DNA of 64,000 nucleotides from Bacteroidia bacterium (GCA_030426345.1 JAUHYU010000001.1:1-64000), one strand, 5' to 3'. Counted from the stretch's first letter, positions 50,463 through 59,247 are shown. Notes: generated from the sequence alone by a model not told the origin. Made by a program: numbers and translations.

Positions 50463-50795
50463 AACAATAGAGCCAGTGCCTAACAATAAATATAGGTCAT
50501 TTGACGGATTGAGCTAAATTTGAAATGAGTGCAATAAATAGAGGTTTTATAGTTGGGAGCTAGAAATGCCAAACGCTCCGCATTCAAGCAGTTGCAGAAT
50601 AATTTGCTTCGCTACGATTGCCCTGTCTCGTACCTCGCCGCGACTTCCACAATCGAAATTATCCAGCAACGCGCCTCAAACAAATGCATGAAACATAATT
50701 TAACCGGTACGTTCACAAGCGATTTACACTTTGGCCAGTTGTGGTTAATGTGAGCAACAAATAGAAAAAATACGACAATAAAAGAAGCCGTTTAA
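50463..50795. other. 333-bp noncoding stretch in the island
   Basis: I see no gene here. The bases 50545-50760 are more GC-rich than the neighbours and resemble the non-coding linkers between cassette-like genes in Bacteroidota islands. No named feature can be supported. Confidence 0.4.
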
Positions 50796-50977
50796 AAAAG
50801 TCTTGACGATATAAACGTACTTGACAAACTATATGATAGTTCACAACCATATAATAAAATATGCCTATACGACTTTGGTTCAGCGAAAACACCACCAGAG
50901 ACAATTTTGGTACTTTTAGAAGATTTTATACGAAATGGTGATTCTCGTGTTAAGAGAATAAAACAAGAAGGTGATTC
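50796..50977 (+). pseudogene. fragment of an unidentified coding sequence, cut by the transposon junction
   Basis: An open frame reads KSLDDINVLDKLYDSSQPYN and continues KICLYDFGSAKTPPETILVL to near IKQEGDS. It has no start codon of its own (a TAA lies just before it) and is broken directly by the recombinase fragment at about 50978. The codon pattern is protein-like and AT-rich, like the other island genes. I do not recognise the family. Confidence 0.4.
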
Positions 50978-51079
50978 ATTGGCCATGCACACATCCAGAC
51001 CACCATGATGTACCTGCATGTGGCCAAGTTGGAAAGGTCGCTGGTGCATAGCCCTTTTGACAAACTCTACGCACGCTGA
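50978..51079 (+). pseudogene. C-terminal stub of a tyrosine recombinase/integrase
   Basis: Thirty-three codons encode IGHAHIQTTMMYLHVAKLER and end SLVHSPFDKLYAR. This is the end of a phage-integrase-type catalytic domain, with the conserved GH and the nucleophile Tyr in MMYLHV. The catalytic Arg/Lys parts are missing. In Bacteroidota such a recombinase commonly precedes an IS91-family transposase, and here its TGA overlaps the start of that frame. Confidence 0.85.
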
Positions 51080-52215
51080 GACCTAAATATGAGGTCAGCG
51101 ATATTATCCATCTTCATGGTTCTTGTTTTATAAACAGGTTCAACCCCATAGCGCAAGTCAGGAAGACACTCCGTGCTTTGTCTTTGTGCAGGACAAAGAC
51201 GCTGGGTGGCCATATCACGGTTTGTACTTCCTGCGGTGTGGAGTCGATCAGCTACAACTCCTGCCGCAACCGACACTGCCCCAAGTGTCAGATCACCAAT
51301 CGTGAACGGTGGATCATGGATCGGGAAAGCGAGCTGCTGCCCGTTCCCTACTATCATATTGTCTTCACTTTGCCGCATTGCTTCAATGAATTGTTGCCTA
51401 AATATGACAAACAGGTTTACAGTGTTTTGTTTTCGTCAAGTTGGCAGACCATCCAAACCTTTGCTGGAGACCCCAAATATCTGGGGGCCAAAACCGGGAT
51501 GGTCTCCATCCTGCACACATGGGGACAGCAGCTCTGGATGCACCCGCACATACATTGCATCGTTCCCGGAGGCGGGATTACACAATCCAACAAATGGAAA
51601 AACTGTACATACAAAGGCAAGTATTTGTTCCCCAAAAGGGCATTGAGCACAGTATTCAGGGCAAAGTATATGGCTGCCCTGAGGCAGAAAGTCGAAGTGC
51701 CGCAGCACATCGCCAAGCAGGCCTTCAAAACCAAGTGGGTGGTTTACGCCAAACGCCCCTTTGCCTCGCCCAAAACAGTAGTCGAATATCTGGGCAGATA
51801 CACCCACAAGATTGCCATCTCTAATCATCGGCTTATTGATGTCAACGAAGACAAGGTCGCCTTTCTTTACAAAGACTATCGGGATGCGGCCAAGAAAAAG
51901 CAAGTGTCTTTATCCGGTCTTGAGTTCCTTCGCAGGTTCGCCGGCCACATCCTGCCTCGTGGTTTTGTGCGCATCAGGCATTATGGATTTTTGGCTTCCA
52001 GAAACAAACCAAGGGAACTCAATATCGCCAAGCAAAACCTACACCAACCTGAATGGAGAAAGATCAAATATTCGTGGGTACTAATTGCCAAAGATAAGCT
52101 CAACTACAACCCTGAGATGTGCCCACATTGTAAAACCGAAAGCCTGATCGTCATAAAAGTGATTGATCCGCAAAGAGGGCCTCCCTGCTTTAGAAAACAA
52201 CAATCCAATGGATAA
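51076..52215 (+). CDS. IS91-family (HUH/Y2-type) transposase
   Basis: The frame is open from a CTG at 51076 (about 379 aa); the first ordinary start is TTG at 51178. The homologous N-terminus RPKYEVSDIIHLHGSCFINR begins at the CTG, so the native start codon seems lost or non-standard. Next is a zinc-binding domain (TVCTSCGVE, SCRNRHCPKCQ), then the HUH motif in HPHIHCIVPGGG and the Tyr-bearing YLGRYTHKIAISNHR. A second Cys pair lies at MCPHCKTE. IS91 elements move by rolling-circle replication. Its GC content is clearly higher than that of the neighbouring island genes. Confidence 0.9.
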   Translation: MRPKYEVSDIIHLHGSCFINRFNPIAQVRKTLRALSLCRTKTLGGHITVCTSCGVESISYNSCRNRHCPKCQITNRERWIMDRESELLPVPYYHIVFTLPHCFNELLPKYDKQVYSVLFSSSWQTIQTFAGDPKYLGAKTGMVSILHTWGQQLWMHPHIHCIVPGGGITQSNKWKNCTYKGKYLFPKRALSTVFRAKYMAALRQKVEVPQHIAKQAFKTKWVVYAKRPFASPKTVVEYLGRYTHKIAISNHRLIDVNEDKVAFLYKDYRDAAKKKQVSLSGLEFLRRFAGHILPRGFVRIRHYGFLASRNKPRELNIAKQNLHQPEWRKIKYSWVLIAKDKLNYNPEMCPHCKTESLIVIKVIDPQRGPPCFRKQQSNG

Positions 52216-52283
52216 TAGTGACTTCAAAGATATACACTTAACAAAGCTGCTCCACAGAGCGGGCGGGAAGGCTATGGGCTTTT

Positions 52284-52303
52284 CATGGATTTTAGGGGAT
52301 TTT
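52284..52303 (+). repeat. dispersed repeat copy beside the IS91 transposase
   Basis: CATGGATTTTAGGGGATTTT, two changes from consensus, 69 bp after the transposase stop and the only copy between 45.3 and 53.3 kb. Confidence 0.85.
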
Positions 52304-52457
52304 TTGGCAGTATACCTGACTTGGAGTATCTCAAGGCAGGTCGGCTACCGTCATTTCCTTTACTGCACAACGCCCAACTCAATGAAGTGCTGACTTCAAA
52401 ACCATCATAAAACCATTCAACCCCCATAGCCAACCCCGCCACCGAAAGGTAGTAGTC

Positions 52458-52513
52458 CAACACGCGCTCCAATGAACCAAAGCCTTACTTCGCTGCATTA
52501 GAGCTTAATTGTT
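52458..52513 (-). repeat. right copy of 56-bp inverted repeat
   Basis: Inverted relative to 47095-47150 with one mismatch. It overlaps the last six codons of the gene that stops at 52498. Confidence 0.92.
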
Positions 52514-53136
52514 TGTGTGGAGTTTTTACTCCATTTTTTTCTCAATATCCATTTTGTTAGTTGGGTTACGGCTATACCTACTAATCCGGCAATTAGTAAT
52601 GTGATTCTTAACCGCCAAAAAAAGCCATATGATTCATCTAAAAAGATATTAGATAATACTGCCGCAGCAACTAAATAGTAAAGAAAAATCTCAGTTCTAT
52701 TTAGTTCGTAAACCTTTGTAGCGTTTTTCCAATTCCTATATTTATCGTTACCAGGAAATCTTTTGGTAAGCTCGATCAGGTCTTTCTCAGCTTCCTTTAT
52801 CTTTTTCAAATAATAGTTAACTGATGCTCTATCAAAAACTAAGGCTTCATAGTAAGGGACTTCAAACAAGTCAATTTCTTTATAATCCGGATGTTTTTCC
52901 AACAGATTTATTGCTCTGTCAATAATTTTTAATGCATTGGTGTAGTTTTCTCGTAAAGTTAAGCTATGAGCATAATCACAATTTAACCTTGTGACCTTAT
53001 CATAAATTTCATTATTTTTTTCAATCTTTTGGCCTTCAATCAAGATTCGATTTTGTTCAAAAAAATCAATAAACTTTTGAGGCTCATGATTTAAATCTTG
53101 ATTGTATGCCTCGCTATATAATTCGTTAAAAGTCAT
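52498..53136 (-). CDS. TPR-like membrane protein of unknown function
   Basis: 212 aa. Residues 1-130 are helical and TPR-like (YTNALKIIDRAINLLEKHPD, VNYYLKKIKEAEKDLIELTK). Two hydrophobic segments lie at about 147-195 and a basic tail follows (WILRKKWSK). It is probably anchored in the inner membrane by its C-terminus. The last codons and stop are supplied by the right 56-bp inverted repeat. I do not recognise the family. Confidence 0.65.
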   Translation of the reverse strand: MTFNELYSEAYNQDLNHEPQKFIDFFEQNRILIEGQKIEKNNEIYDKVTRLNCDYAHSLTLRENYTNALKIIDRAINLLEKHPDYKEIDLFEVPYYEALVFDRASVNYYLKKIKEAEKDLIELTKRFPGNDKYRNWKNATKVYELNRTEIFLYYLVAAAVLSNIFLDESYGFFWRLRITLLIAGLVGIAVTQLTKWILRKKWSKNSTQTIKL

Positions 53137-53303
53137 TTTTTAAATTCCACACAACAATGAATATAGCGCACTCAGTGCCCTTTATCTGATATATGGCATG
53201 CACATTTGTCTTGAAATTAGCTATAAATGGTAATATTCCCATGGAAGGTTGTAATATAATGTTCGCTTTATACCTATGAACAAAGCCATCTGTAAGTATC
53301 TCA

Positions 53304-53323
53304 AAAAGTCTTTGAAATCCATG
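53304..53323 (-). repeat. dispersed repeat copy, reverse orientation
   Basis: On the minus strand CATGGATTTCAAAGACTTTT, three changes from consensus, at the outer edge of the RAYT hairpin cluster. Confidence 0.68.
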
Positions 53324-53408
53324 GCACCCGCTCTATGGGATTTAGCCCCATGAAAATTTGACACTTTTTCAAAAATATATTGCTGCGAAGAAGTGGACAA
53401 TTTGGATT

Positions 53409-53457
53409 CGGATTACAAATCCTATGATACCTATTCGACATTACAAATATCGAGTAG
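53409..53457 (+). repeat. 49-bp direct repeat, left of RAYT
   Basis: Matches 54072-54120 at 43 of 49 positions. Each copy holds two hairpins with an AYA loop: GGATT/AATCC and TTCGACATT/AATRTCGAR. Confidence 0.92.
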
Positions 53458-53523
53458 CCGATGATGCACACGCTCTTTGGGATTTGCAATCCCGAAGCTC
53501 TATCGTTGGATTTATAATCCAAA

Positions 53524-54054
53524 TCAACCAATTAGGCTAAGTTCCAAATGCCCCTTTCTTGTCCCATAAAAATCCCCTGCACTGCTCAACAGATATTCTT
53601 CTTCCTTTTCAACAATCCCTGCCTGAACCGGGTTTGCATGGATATACGCTACTTTGGATCTATAAAAATCTTCACTCCATATTTCTTCGCCATGATACCC
53701 CTCTTCCCAAAACCAGATTTTACCTTCATATTTCAACGCTTTCAACAGCCATGCTTTTCGGCTTTCCCGGTTATTTTCTTCAATGGCCTGGTAAATCGCT
53801 TTAGAGGTGAACTTTTTAAAATCCCGGATTATATCACTTAAATTATCGTTTTTAGCCCTTACTATCAAATGACAATGGTTGCTCATGATGACCCAAGCAA
53901 ATATTTCCAACCCCTTGCTTGCCTGATAATATTTCAAACTGTCCATTAGGATATCCACATATTCAGGGCGCGTGAATACATCTGCCCATTGATGGACCGT
54001 AAAAGTCACATAATGTGCAGCACCCTGATCCCTGACTACATAAGCAAAACCCAT
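53524..54054 (-). CDS. RAYT: REP-associated Y1 tyrosine transposase
   Basis: 176 aa. The HUH motif is H60-C61-H62 in VIMSNHCHLIV, and the nucleophile Tyr is about residue 137 in VAYIHANPVQAGIV. This is the single-Tyr transposase fold of the IS200/IS605 relatives called RAYTs. RAYTs nick short palindromic repeats and are thought to spread them, but are themselves seldom mobile. Here 49-bp direct repeats made of two hairpins lie on both sides, so they are the likely substrates. The reading frame is intact. Confidence 0.92.
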   Translation of the reverse strand: MGFAYVVRDQGAAHYVTFTVHQWADVFTRPEYVDILMDSLKYYQASKGLEIFAWVIMSNHCHLIVRAKNDNLSDIIRDFKKFTSKAIYQAIEENNRESRKAWLLKALKYEGKIWFWEEGYHGEEIWSEDFYRSKVAYIHANPVQAGIVEKEEEYLLSSAGDFYGTRKGHLELSLIG

Positions 54055-54071
54055 AGGTAAATATATTAATG

Positions 54072-54120
54072 CGGATTATAAATCCTATGATACGAATTCG
54101 ACATTATAAATGTCGAATAG
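54072..54120 (+). repeat. 49-bp direct repeat, right of RAYT
   Basis: Partner of 53409-53457. The hairpin at 54096-54118 has perfect 10-bp arms around ATA; the one at 54073-54085 has 5-bp arms around ATA. It lies 17 bp upstream of the RAYT start codon. Confidence 0.92.
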
Positions 54121-54146
54121 CAGAATAGCAGAAATAGCGGTTCCAA

Positions 54147-55940
54147 CTAAATCACTTGCTTCAAATACACATAATAAGCTCCGACTTCTACATCATTTTC
54201 GTCGATCAGCCAAGTTTTGATCTCCTGTTCGCCGGGTTCTAATTCTAGCTCAAAAACTGCATTTAGCGCATCTTTTGTGACTTCTTGACTTTGTTCCTGA
54301 TCACCAACTTTCAATTTGGCCGTCACCACATTGATCGGTATTCCCTCAGGGTATGGGTTTCCTCCGTCAATTTTATCTCCCAGAGGGACTACGGCTCTAA
54401 ATCCCGCCCTTGACTCCTCAGGATAGCGATGCAACGCGATGGAATATTTGCCCTCTTTTTGCACATCGATGATCCAAAATCCATTAGGATTTTTATTCAG
54501 CCGAACTTGCGTTTGGTTCCATGCAGGATATTTGCCATCGTCTGGATGGATGTCATGGCTTGTCAATCGTACCGTCTCCTGATTAAAACCAACCGGAATA
54601 GGGTTGATTTCATCTGATCGCTGCGAAACCCGCGTCCACCAAGTTTCATAATCTTGGCGCATGGCTTCAACTACTTCTGGAAAATCAATGGAAATATCCG
54701 TCGTTTGTCCAGGGTCTTTTTGTATATCGTAAAGCTCCTCTCCCCGGATCAACCGATACTGATCTGTCATAATAGAAGCAGCTTTCCATTTTTTCAGAAA
54801 TTCAAGACGCTGTGTATCGGTGATGATAGTTCTTGATTTCCATGGATTTTTGGGGCTTTTTAGCAGTGGAGCGAGGCTCTCTCCTTCAAAAGGCAATGAA
54901 GGCTTTTCATTGATTTTGCATAGATCTAAAAGCGTCGGAACCACGTCGGTGTAAGAAGTGATAAAATCAACATCCCGACCTCCTCCAATATTTCCTTCAG
55001 GCCAATAGATGAAAAATGGCACGCGATGTCCACCTTCATAAGGCGAACCTTTTTTGCCTCGCATGCCTGCGTTATATCCTTTTCCGGTAGGGAATCCATT
55101 TTTACCCAATTGAATCCCCGCAGCGGATCCATTATCTGTCATGAAAATCAAAATGGTATTTCTATCCAAATCCCATTCCGTGAGTTTCTTTCTCAATAAG
55201 CCAAGGTTTTCATCGGCATTGGTAATCATCCCATAAAAATTGGGGTTGGGAATTGAATCATTTGCACCATACATGTCTATGTATTTTTGTGGCACATGAA
55301 ACGGACCATGAGGCGCATTGGTGGCGATGTAGCAAAAAAATGGTGCTTCCTTTTTAGATTCGATAAAGTTCAAGGCCTCATCAAACCATATATCCGTACA
55401 ATATCCCTCAAATCTTTCCGGCACGCCATTTCTAAAATAGGTATCATCAAAATAGTCATTGTTCCAATAATCCGGCGTTTGACCAACTCCTCCGCCCCCA
55501 TGGATTACAGTAGTTTCAAAGCCGCGATCCTGTGGGCGATAAGGATAGTTGTCGCCCAAATGCCATTTTCCAAACATCCCGGTACTGTAGCCATTATTTT
55601 TCAACATGTCAGCAATGGTAGTTTCTCCCTGTCTCAAAAAATTACGACCTATGATCGTATGCCAAACGCCAACTTCATTGCAATTGCGTCCTGTCATCAG
55701 CCCGGATCGGGTCGGTGCACAAGTAGTTCCGACATGAAAATTCGTCAGCCTGATACTCTCCGAATGAAGCTTGTCCATCTCGGGGGTTTTGATCCATGGA
55801 TTTCCAAGGCATGCGACGTCGCCGTAGCCCTGATCATCCGTCATGATCAAAATGATATTGGGTTTTTGAGGCTCTTTCTTTTCTGTACAACTAAAAAGAA
55901 AAGAGGCAGTTACAGCAATTAAAATGCATTTAATTTCCAT
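54147..55940 (-). CDS. formylglycine-dependent sulfatase lipoprotein (S1 family)
   Basis: 597 aa. The lipoprotein signal ends LFSC. The metal site IILIMTDDQGYGD (about 29-41) precedes the FGly motif CAPTRSGLMTGR (about 75-86, Cys modified to formylglycine). GKWHLGD and HGPFHVP follow. The C-terminal 130 residues form an extra beta-sandwich (VRLNKNPNGFWIIDVQKEGK). It removes sulfate esters from a polysaccharide. Its start overlaps the hydrolase stop, so it is the last gene of a four-domain operon. A repeat copy (54841) lies in its codons. Confidence 0.94.
   Translation of the reverse strand: MEIKCILIAVTASFLFSCTEKKEPQKPNIILIMTDDQGYGDVACLGNPWIKTPEMDKLHSESIRLTNFHVGTTCAPTRSGLMTGRNCNEVGVWHTIIGRNFLRQGETTIADMLKNNGYSTGMFGKWHLGDNYPYRPQDRGFETTVIHGGGGVGQTPDYWNNDYFDDTYFRNGVPERFEGYCTDIWFDEALNFIESKKEAPFFCYIATNAPHGPFHVPQKYIDMYGANDSIPNPNFYGMITNADENLGLLRKKLTEWDLDRNTILIFMTDNGSAAGIQLGKNGFPTGKGYNAGMRGKKGSPYEGGHRVPFFIYWPEGNIGGGRDVDFITSYTDVVPTLLDLCKINEKPSLPFEGESLAPLLKSPKNPWKSRTIITDTQRLEFLKKWKAASIMTDQYRLIRGEELYDIQKDPGQTTDISIDFPEVVEAMRQDYETWWTRVSQRSDEINPIPVGFNQETVRLTSHDIHPDDGKYPAWNQTQVRLNKNPNGFWIIDVQKEGKYSIALHRYPEESRAGFRAVVPLGDKIDGGNPYPEGIPINVVTAKLKVGDQEQSQEVTKDALNAVFELELEPGEQEIKTWLIDENDVEVGAYYVYLKQVI
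54841..54860 (+). repeat. dispersed repeat copy inside the sulfatase gene
   Basis: CATGGATTTTTGGGGCTTTT, two changes from consensus. Read on the coding strand it encodes LLKSPKNPW, between the alkaline-phosphatase-like core and the C-terminal part. Confidence 0.75.
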
Positions 55941-56856
55941 GATTTAAGGGGATTAGGTCAATGGCAACGTCTGTCAGCATTTCGTGCCTTCCTTCAAAGA
56001 TCACTACTGAAACATGCTTGTACGTTCTCTTGAAAATAATTTGGCGTTCTCCAATTTTCTCATCCGTAAGCTCCGGAAAAAACCGCATCGAGACCAAATT
56101 TAAAATCTCTTGGTCGGTGATCAAATCAGCATCAGCGGCGCCAAGATCCTTGATCACTTTATTATAAAATCGCAAAGAATGGGAAATAGGCACATCGCCG
56201 GAATAGCCATCGTGTACGCCTGCATAGAGCGTGAGCGGCGCATCTTTGCGAATGTTTACAGGAGTATCCATAAATAGCGGAGAACGGCGGTGGGCTTCCT
56301 CTGTATTTAGCACATCGCCGGTAGAACTCGTGGCCGCCAAAACATGGTCAGCATAACGATTCTTTCTACCCACTGACTGATAATAATAGTTTTCAATATC
56401 TGACAAAGGCACCCAGGCCGAAAACGAAGCAATATCATACGTTGAATTCATGTAGGAAAGTAAAGTGGAATAACCTCCTCCACTCACACCAATTACGTGG
56501 ATATTCCTGGGATCTGTATTTGAATTTTTTATTGAAAATGAAATAGCATCATCGATATCTTGAATGGCATATTTACTACCGCAAGCTTTAGGGGTTTTGT
56601 TTGGCCCGCGAAAATCAGGGTGAATATAATTCCAGTTATTTGCCAAAATTTCATCAATTAGCGGATCTTCCTGAGTGTAGCCACCACTCCAGGTATGCAA
56701 GCTAACAATCAAAGGTTGTGGGCTTGTAGAGGTGGATTTATAGAAATATGCTTTTTGAATTTCCCCATCCAAAGTTGTTGGGACATCGACCACTTTTACT
56801 TGATTCGGCCACTTTTTTTTCGCCTCATCGTCCCAGCGTTTTTGGTAGTTTTATCC
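55930..56856 (-). CDS. alpha/beta hydrolase, S9 peptidase-like; probably the C-terminal half of a frameshifted fusion
   Basis: The ATG at 56793 gives 287 aa, but the frame is open from a TAA at about 56855 and encodes NYQKRWDDEAKKKWPNQVKV before the ATG. That reads like a linker. The nucleophile is in GVSGGGYSTLLSY; a HxE-like GRHEMLTD is near the end. The fold is that of prolyl-oligopeptidase or acetylxylan-esterase-type hydrolases. Adding one A in the A-run at about 56851 would fuse it to the SGNH protein. It may remove acyl groups from the same glycan the sulfatases act on. Confidence 0.75.
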
Positions 56857-57533
56857 AGAAATGTCGAGATACTGCGAGCGATCATCTTGTTGCCTTTGTC
56901 GTTGGCATGTACGCCATCAATAGTCAAATCGTCAAACTGTGGTTTCATCTCATGATAGATATCGATAAAATGACATTGCTGATCAACAGCTACCTGCATA
57001 AACCCTGGAAGCAATTGCTGCACCCGCTGATCTGCTCCTTGATATTTTTCCTTTAGCTGTGAATCCGGACCATAGGGTGGCGGAGTCACGATATAAATTT
57101 CTGTTAAGCCACTAACAAAAGAATCATGCTTTTTTATGGAAATTAGGAGCTTTTCAAGGTTTGAAATGATCTCATCCTTTCTACCTTCAAATACTTTCTT
57201 GCAATCATTCGTGCCGAGCAAGATCACGATATCGTCAACACTTCCTAAAGTAGTTTTTGAGGCAGCATCATTCAAGTAAACATCAATTTTTTTCAATGTA
57301 TTGAGCTTTTCCTGTTGGTTGTTATCAAACCCAATCGTGTTCCCAGAAACGGAATAATTGAAAATACTATCTTTCGGCCTCATGGATTTTAGTTGGTTTA
57401 CCCAACCAATCTCACTCGCTCCATTTGAATCACCGATAGTGACTACCGCCCGTTGCCCCCAGACATCAGAGAAAAACGATAAAAAGCATACTAAAATCCA
57501 TGGAAATAAACTTCTACTTTGTCTTGTATTCAT
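56796..57533 (-). CDS. SGNH/GDSL esterase, probably the N-terminal half of a fusion
   Basis: 245 aa from the ATG at 57533, 4 bp after the preceding sulfatase stop. The signal peptide runs to about VWGQ. SGNH blocks are clear: TIGDSNGASEIGW (block I Ser), ILLGTNDCK (block III Asn) and DGVHANDKG (block V Asp/His). It is probably a carbohydrate esterase. The last residues after LDKTTKN look out of frame. Its hydrophobic signal core PWILVCFL is encoded by a reverse repeat copy (57482-57502), and NQLKSM by another (57381). Confidence 0.85.
   Translation of the reverse strand: MNTRQSRSLFPWILVCFLSFFSDVWGQRAVVTIGDSNGASEIGWVNQLKSMRPKDSIFNYSVSGNTIGFDNNQQEKLNTLKKIDVYLNDAASKTTLGSVDDIVILLGTNDCKKVFEGRKDEIISNLEKLLISIKKHDSFVSGLTEIYIVTPPPYGPDSQLKEKYQGADQRVQQLLPGFMQVAVDQQCHFIDIYHEMKPQFDDLTIDGVHANDKGNKMIARSISTFLDKTTKNAGTMRRKKSGRIK
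57381..57400 (+). repeat. dispersed repeat, 5' half, inside the SGNH gene
   Basis: CATGGATTTTAGTTGGTTTA; the first 12 bases are exact, four changes in all. Confidence 0.6.
57482..57502 (-). repeat. dispersed repeat copy encoding the SGNH signal peptide core
   Basis: On the minus strand CATGGATTTTAGTATGC then TTTT: the consensus with one inserted base. It reads PWILVCFL in the coding frame. Confidence 0.7.
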
Positions 57534-57537
57534 AATT

Positions 57538-59085
57538 TTATTTTTTCTCAATTACTTTGTCGTCGTGGTAATATGACCTCAATCTCGCCAACTCCTGTTC
57601 AAGTTGCGTTTGGATTTCAGCATATTCCGGATCGTTGTACACACTTTTCATTTCCTGCGGATCTATTTTAAGATCAAACATTTCCCTTTCTCCCAGCTCA
57701 TAGTAGTTGATCAATTTGTAGCGCTCCGTTCTCACACCAAAGTGCTTCTGAACGGCATGTGCTCCAGGATATTCATAATAATGGTAATAAATGGATTTTC
57801 GCCAGTCCTCAGGCGTTTTACCTTTAAGCAGCGGCACGAGGCTTTGCCCTTGCATCTCCTTTGGAATTTTCAATCCTGCTATATCCAAGAACGTCTCAGC
57901 ATAGTCGAGATTTTGCACCATATCCATATTCACAGATCCAGGCTTCACAACACCCGGCCATTTTACGATCAGCGGCATATGCAGCGATTCTTCGTACATC
58001 CAGCGCTTGTCAAACCAGCCATGCTCGCCAAGATAAAAACCCTGATCAGAACTATAGACGATAATCGTGTTTTCTGCCAATCCACTTTCGTCCAGATAGT
58101 CCATCAACCTGCCGATGTTGTCATCTACTGAAGCAATGCAGCGCAAATAATCCTTGATATATCGCTGATATTTCCATCTCACTAAATCTTTTCCTTGGAG
58201 ATTTGCTTCTAAAAATGCTTTGTTTTTTGGTCCATAAGCGGCATCCCATGCTTTGAGTTGCTCAGGAGTAAATCGCTTTTTACGCGCTTCCCATACCTTT
58301 TTTCCTCGCGTGTCAGCAGTGTCCTTCACTACCTTCAAATCCCAAGAAAACCGCATATGCCTGTCGATTTCCATCTCCTGAGTCGCCGCTCCACTCGCGC
58401 GATTCTCATAGTTGTCAAACAAAGTTTCTGGCTCGGGGATTGTGACGCTGTCATACATATTCAGGTACTTTGGCGCAGGCATCCATGGTCTGTGGGGTGC
58501 TTTTTGTTGTGTCATGAGCATGAAAGGCTTGCTTCTATCCCGCCCATTTTTCAGCCAATCAATTGAAACATCCGTCACAATATCTGTGACATATCCTTCG
58601 ATTCGCTCCATGCCATCTGGTGTGCGAAAATCAGGGTTATAATATTGCCCTTGCCCGGGCAATACTTTCCAATAATCAAATCCAACCGGCTCGCTTTTCA
58701 AATGCCACTTGCCAATCATGGCAGTTTGGTATCCTCCTATTTGAAGTATTTTGGGGAAAGTTACTTGTGTGCTATCAAATGTATCTCGATTGCTTTTAAA
58801 TCCATTGACATGGCTGAATTTCCCTGTTTGGATCACCGCCCTACTCGGGCCACAGATGGAGTTGGTACAAAATGAATTTCTAAAAATCATTCCTTCCGTT
58901 GCCAACCGATCAATGTTTGGCGTTTTGTTGATCACCGATCCATAGGCACTGATGGCTTGCAGTGCATGGTCATCCGTGAATATGAAAACTATGTTGGGCT
59001 TGGTTTCCACTTTCGCGGAATCCTTCTTGTCCCCACACCTTACCAGAAAAAATACTGGCACCAAAAAAATAAGTATTCTAGTCAT
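57538..59085 (-). CDS. formylglycine-dependent sulfatase lipoprotein, GlcNAc-6-sulfatase-like
   Basis: 515 aa. The lipoprotein signal ends LVRC. Metal site [18 protein letters not shown]; FGly motif [18 protein letters not shown] with the canonical C-x-[34 protein letters not shown] near the C-terminus. The pattern is closest to S1 sulfatases of the N-acetylglucosamine-6-sulfatase or iduronate-sulfatase group. It is first of the operon that continues through SGNH/hydrolase to the second sulfatase, so these proteins likely strip sulfate and acyl groups from one glycan. Confidence 0.95.
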   Translation of the reverse strand: MTRILIFLVPVFFLVRCGDKKDSAKVETKPNIVFIFTDDHALQAISAYGSVINKTPNIDRLATEGMIFRNSFCTNSICGPSRAVIQTGKFSHVNGFKSNRDTFDSTQVTFPKILQIGGYQTAMIGKWHLKSEPVGFDYWKVLPGQGQYYNPDFRTPDGMERIEGYVTDIVTDVSIDWLKNGRDRSKPFMLMTQQKAPHRPWMPAPKYLNMYDSVTIPEPETLFDNYENRASGAATQEMEIDRHMRFSWDLKVVKDTADTRGKKVWEARKKRFTPEQLKAWDAAYGPKNKAFLEANLQGKDLVRWKYQRYIKDYLRCIASVDDNIGRLMDYLDESGLAENTIIVYSSDQGFYLGEHGWFDKRWMYEESLHMPLIVKWPGVVKPGSVNMDMVQNLDYAETFLDIAGLKIPKEMQGQSLVPLLKGKTPEDWRKSIYYHYYEYPGAHAVQKHFGVRTERYKLINYYELGEREMFDLKIDPQEMKSVYNDPEYAEIQTQLEQELARLRSYYHDDKVIEKK

Positions 59086-59247
59086 CTATCTGGGATTTAA
59101 ATGTTTCGAAAAGTCAAATAGCGAATATACTTTATTTACATAAAAATGCGTGATATCAGTACTGATTGTTATTAATCCAAATTAAAAAAAATCCATATGT
59201 GTTTAACAAACCGTAGGCCTTCGGGTTAATTCTAATGCAAGAGTCAT

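Larger units (their letters stand above)
53137..53523. other. 387-bp region with a cluster of short hairpin repeats downstream of the RAYT
   Basis: It contains a dispersed repeat copy (53304) and at least four small hairpins with 3-nt loops: 53410-53422, 53434-53454, 53479-53493 (GGGATT/AATCCC) and 53506-53522 (TTGGATT/AATCCAA). A related unit, with CGCTCTATGGGATTT, lies near 53328. No ORF is supported. Confidence 0.8.

Noticed and set aside
55795-55815. ATCCATGGATTTCC in the sulfatase gene
   Set aside because: It encodes GNPWIKT near the metal site; Pro-Trp after Asn gives AATCCATGG by codon choice.
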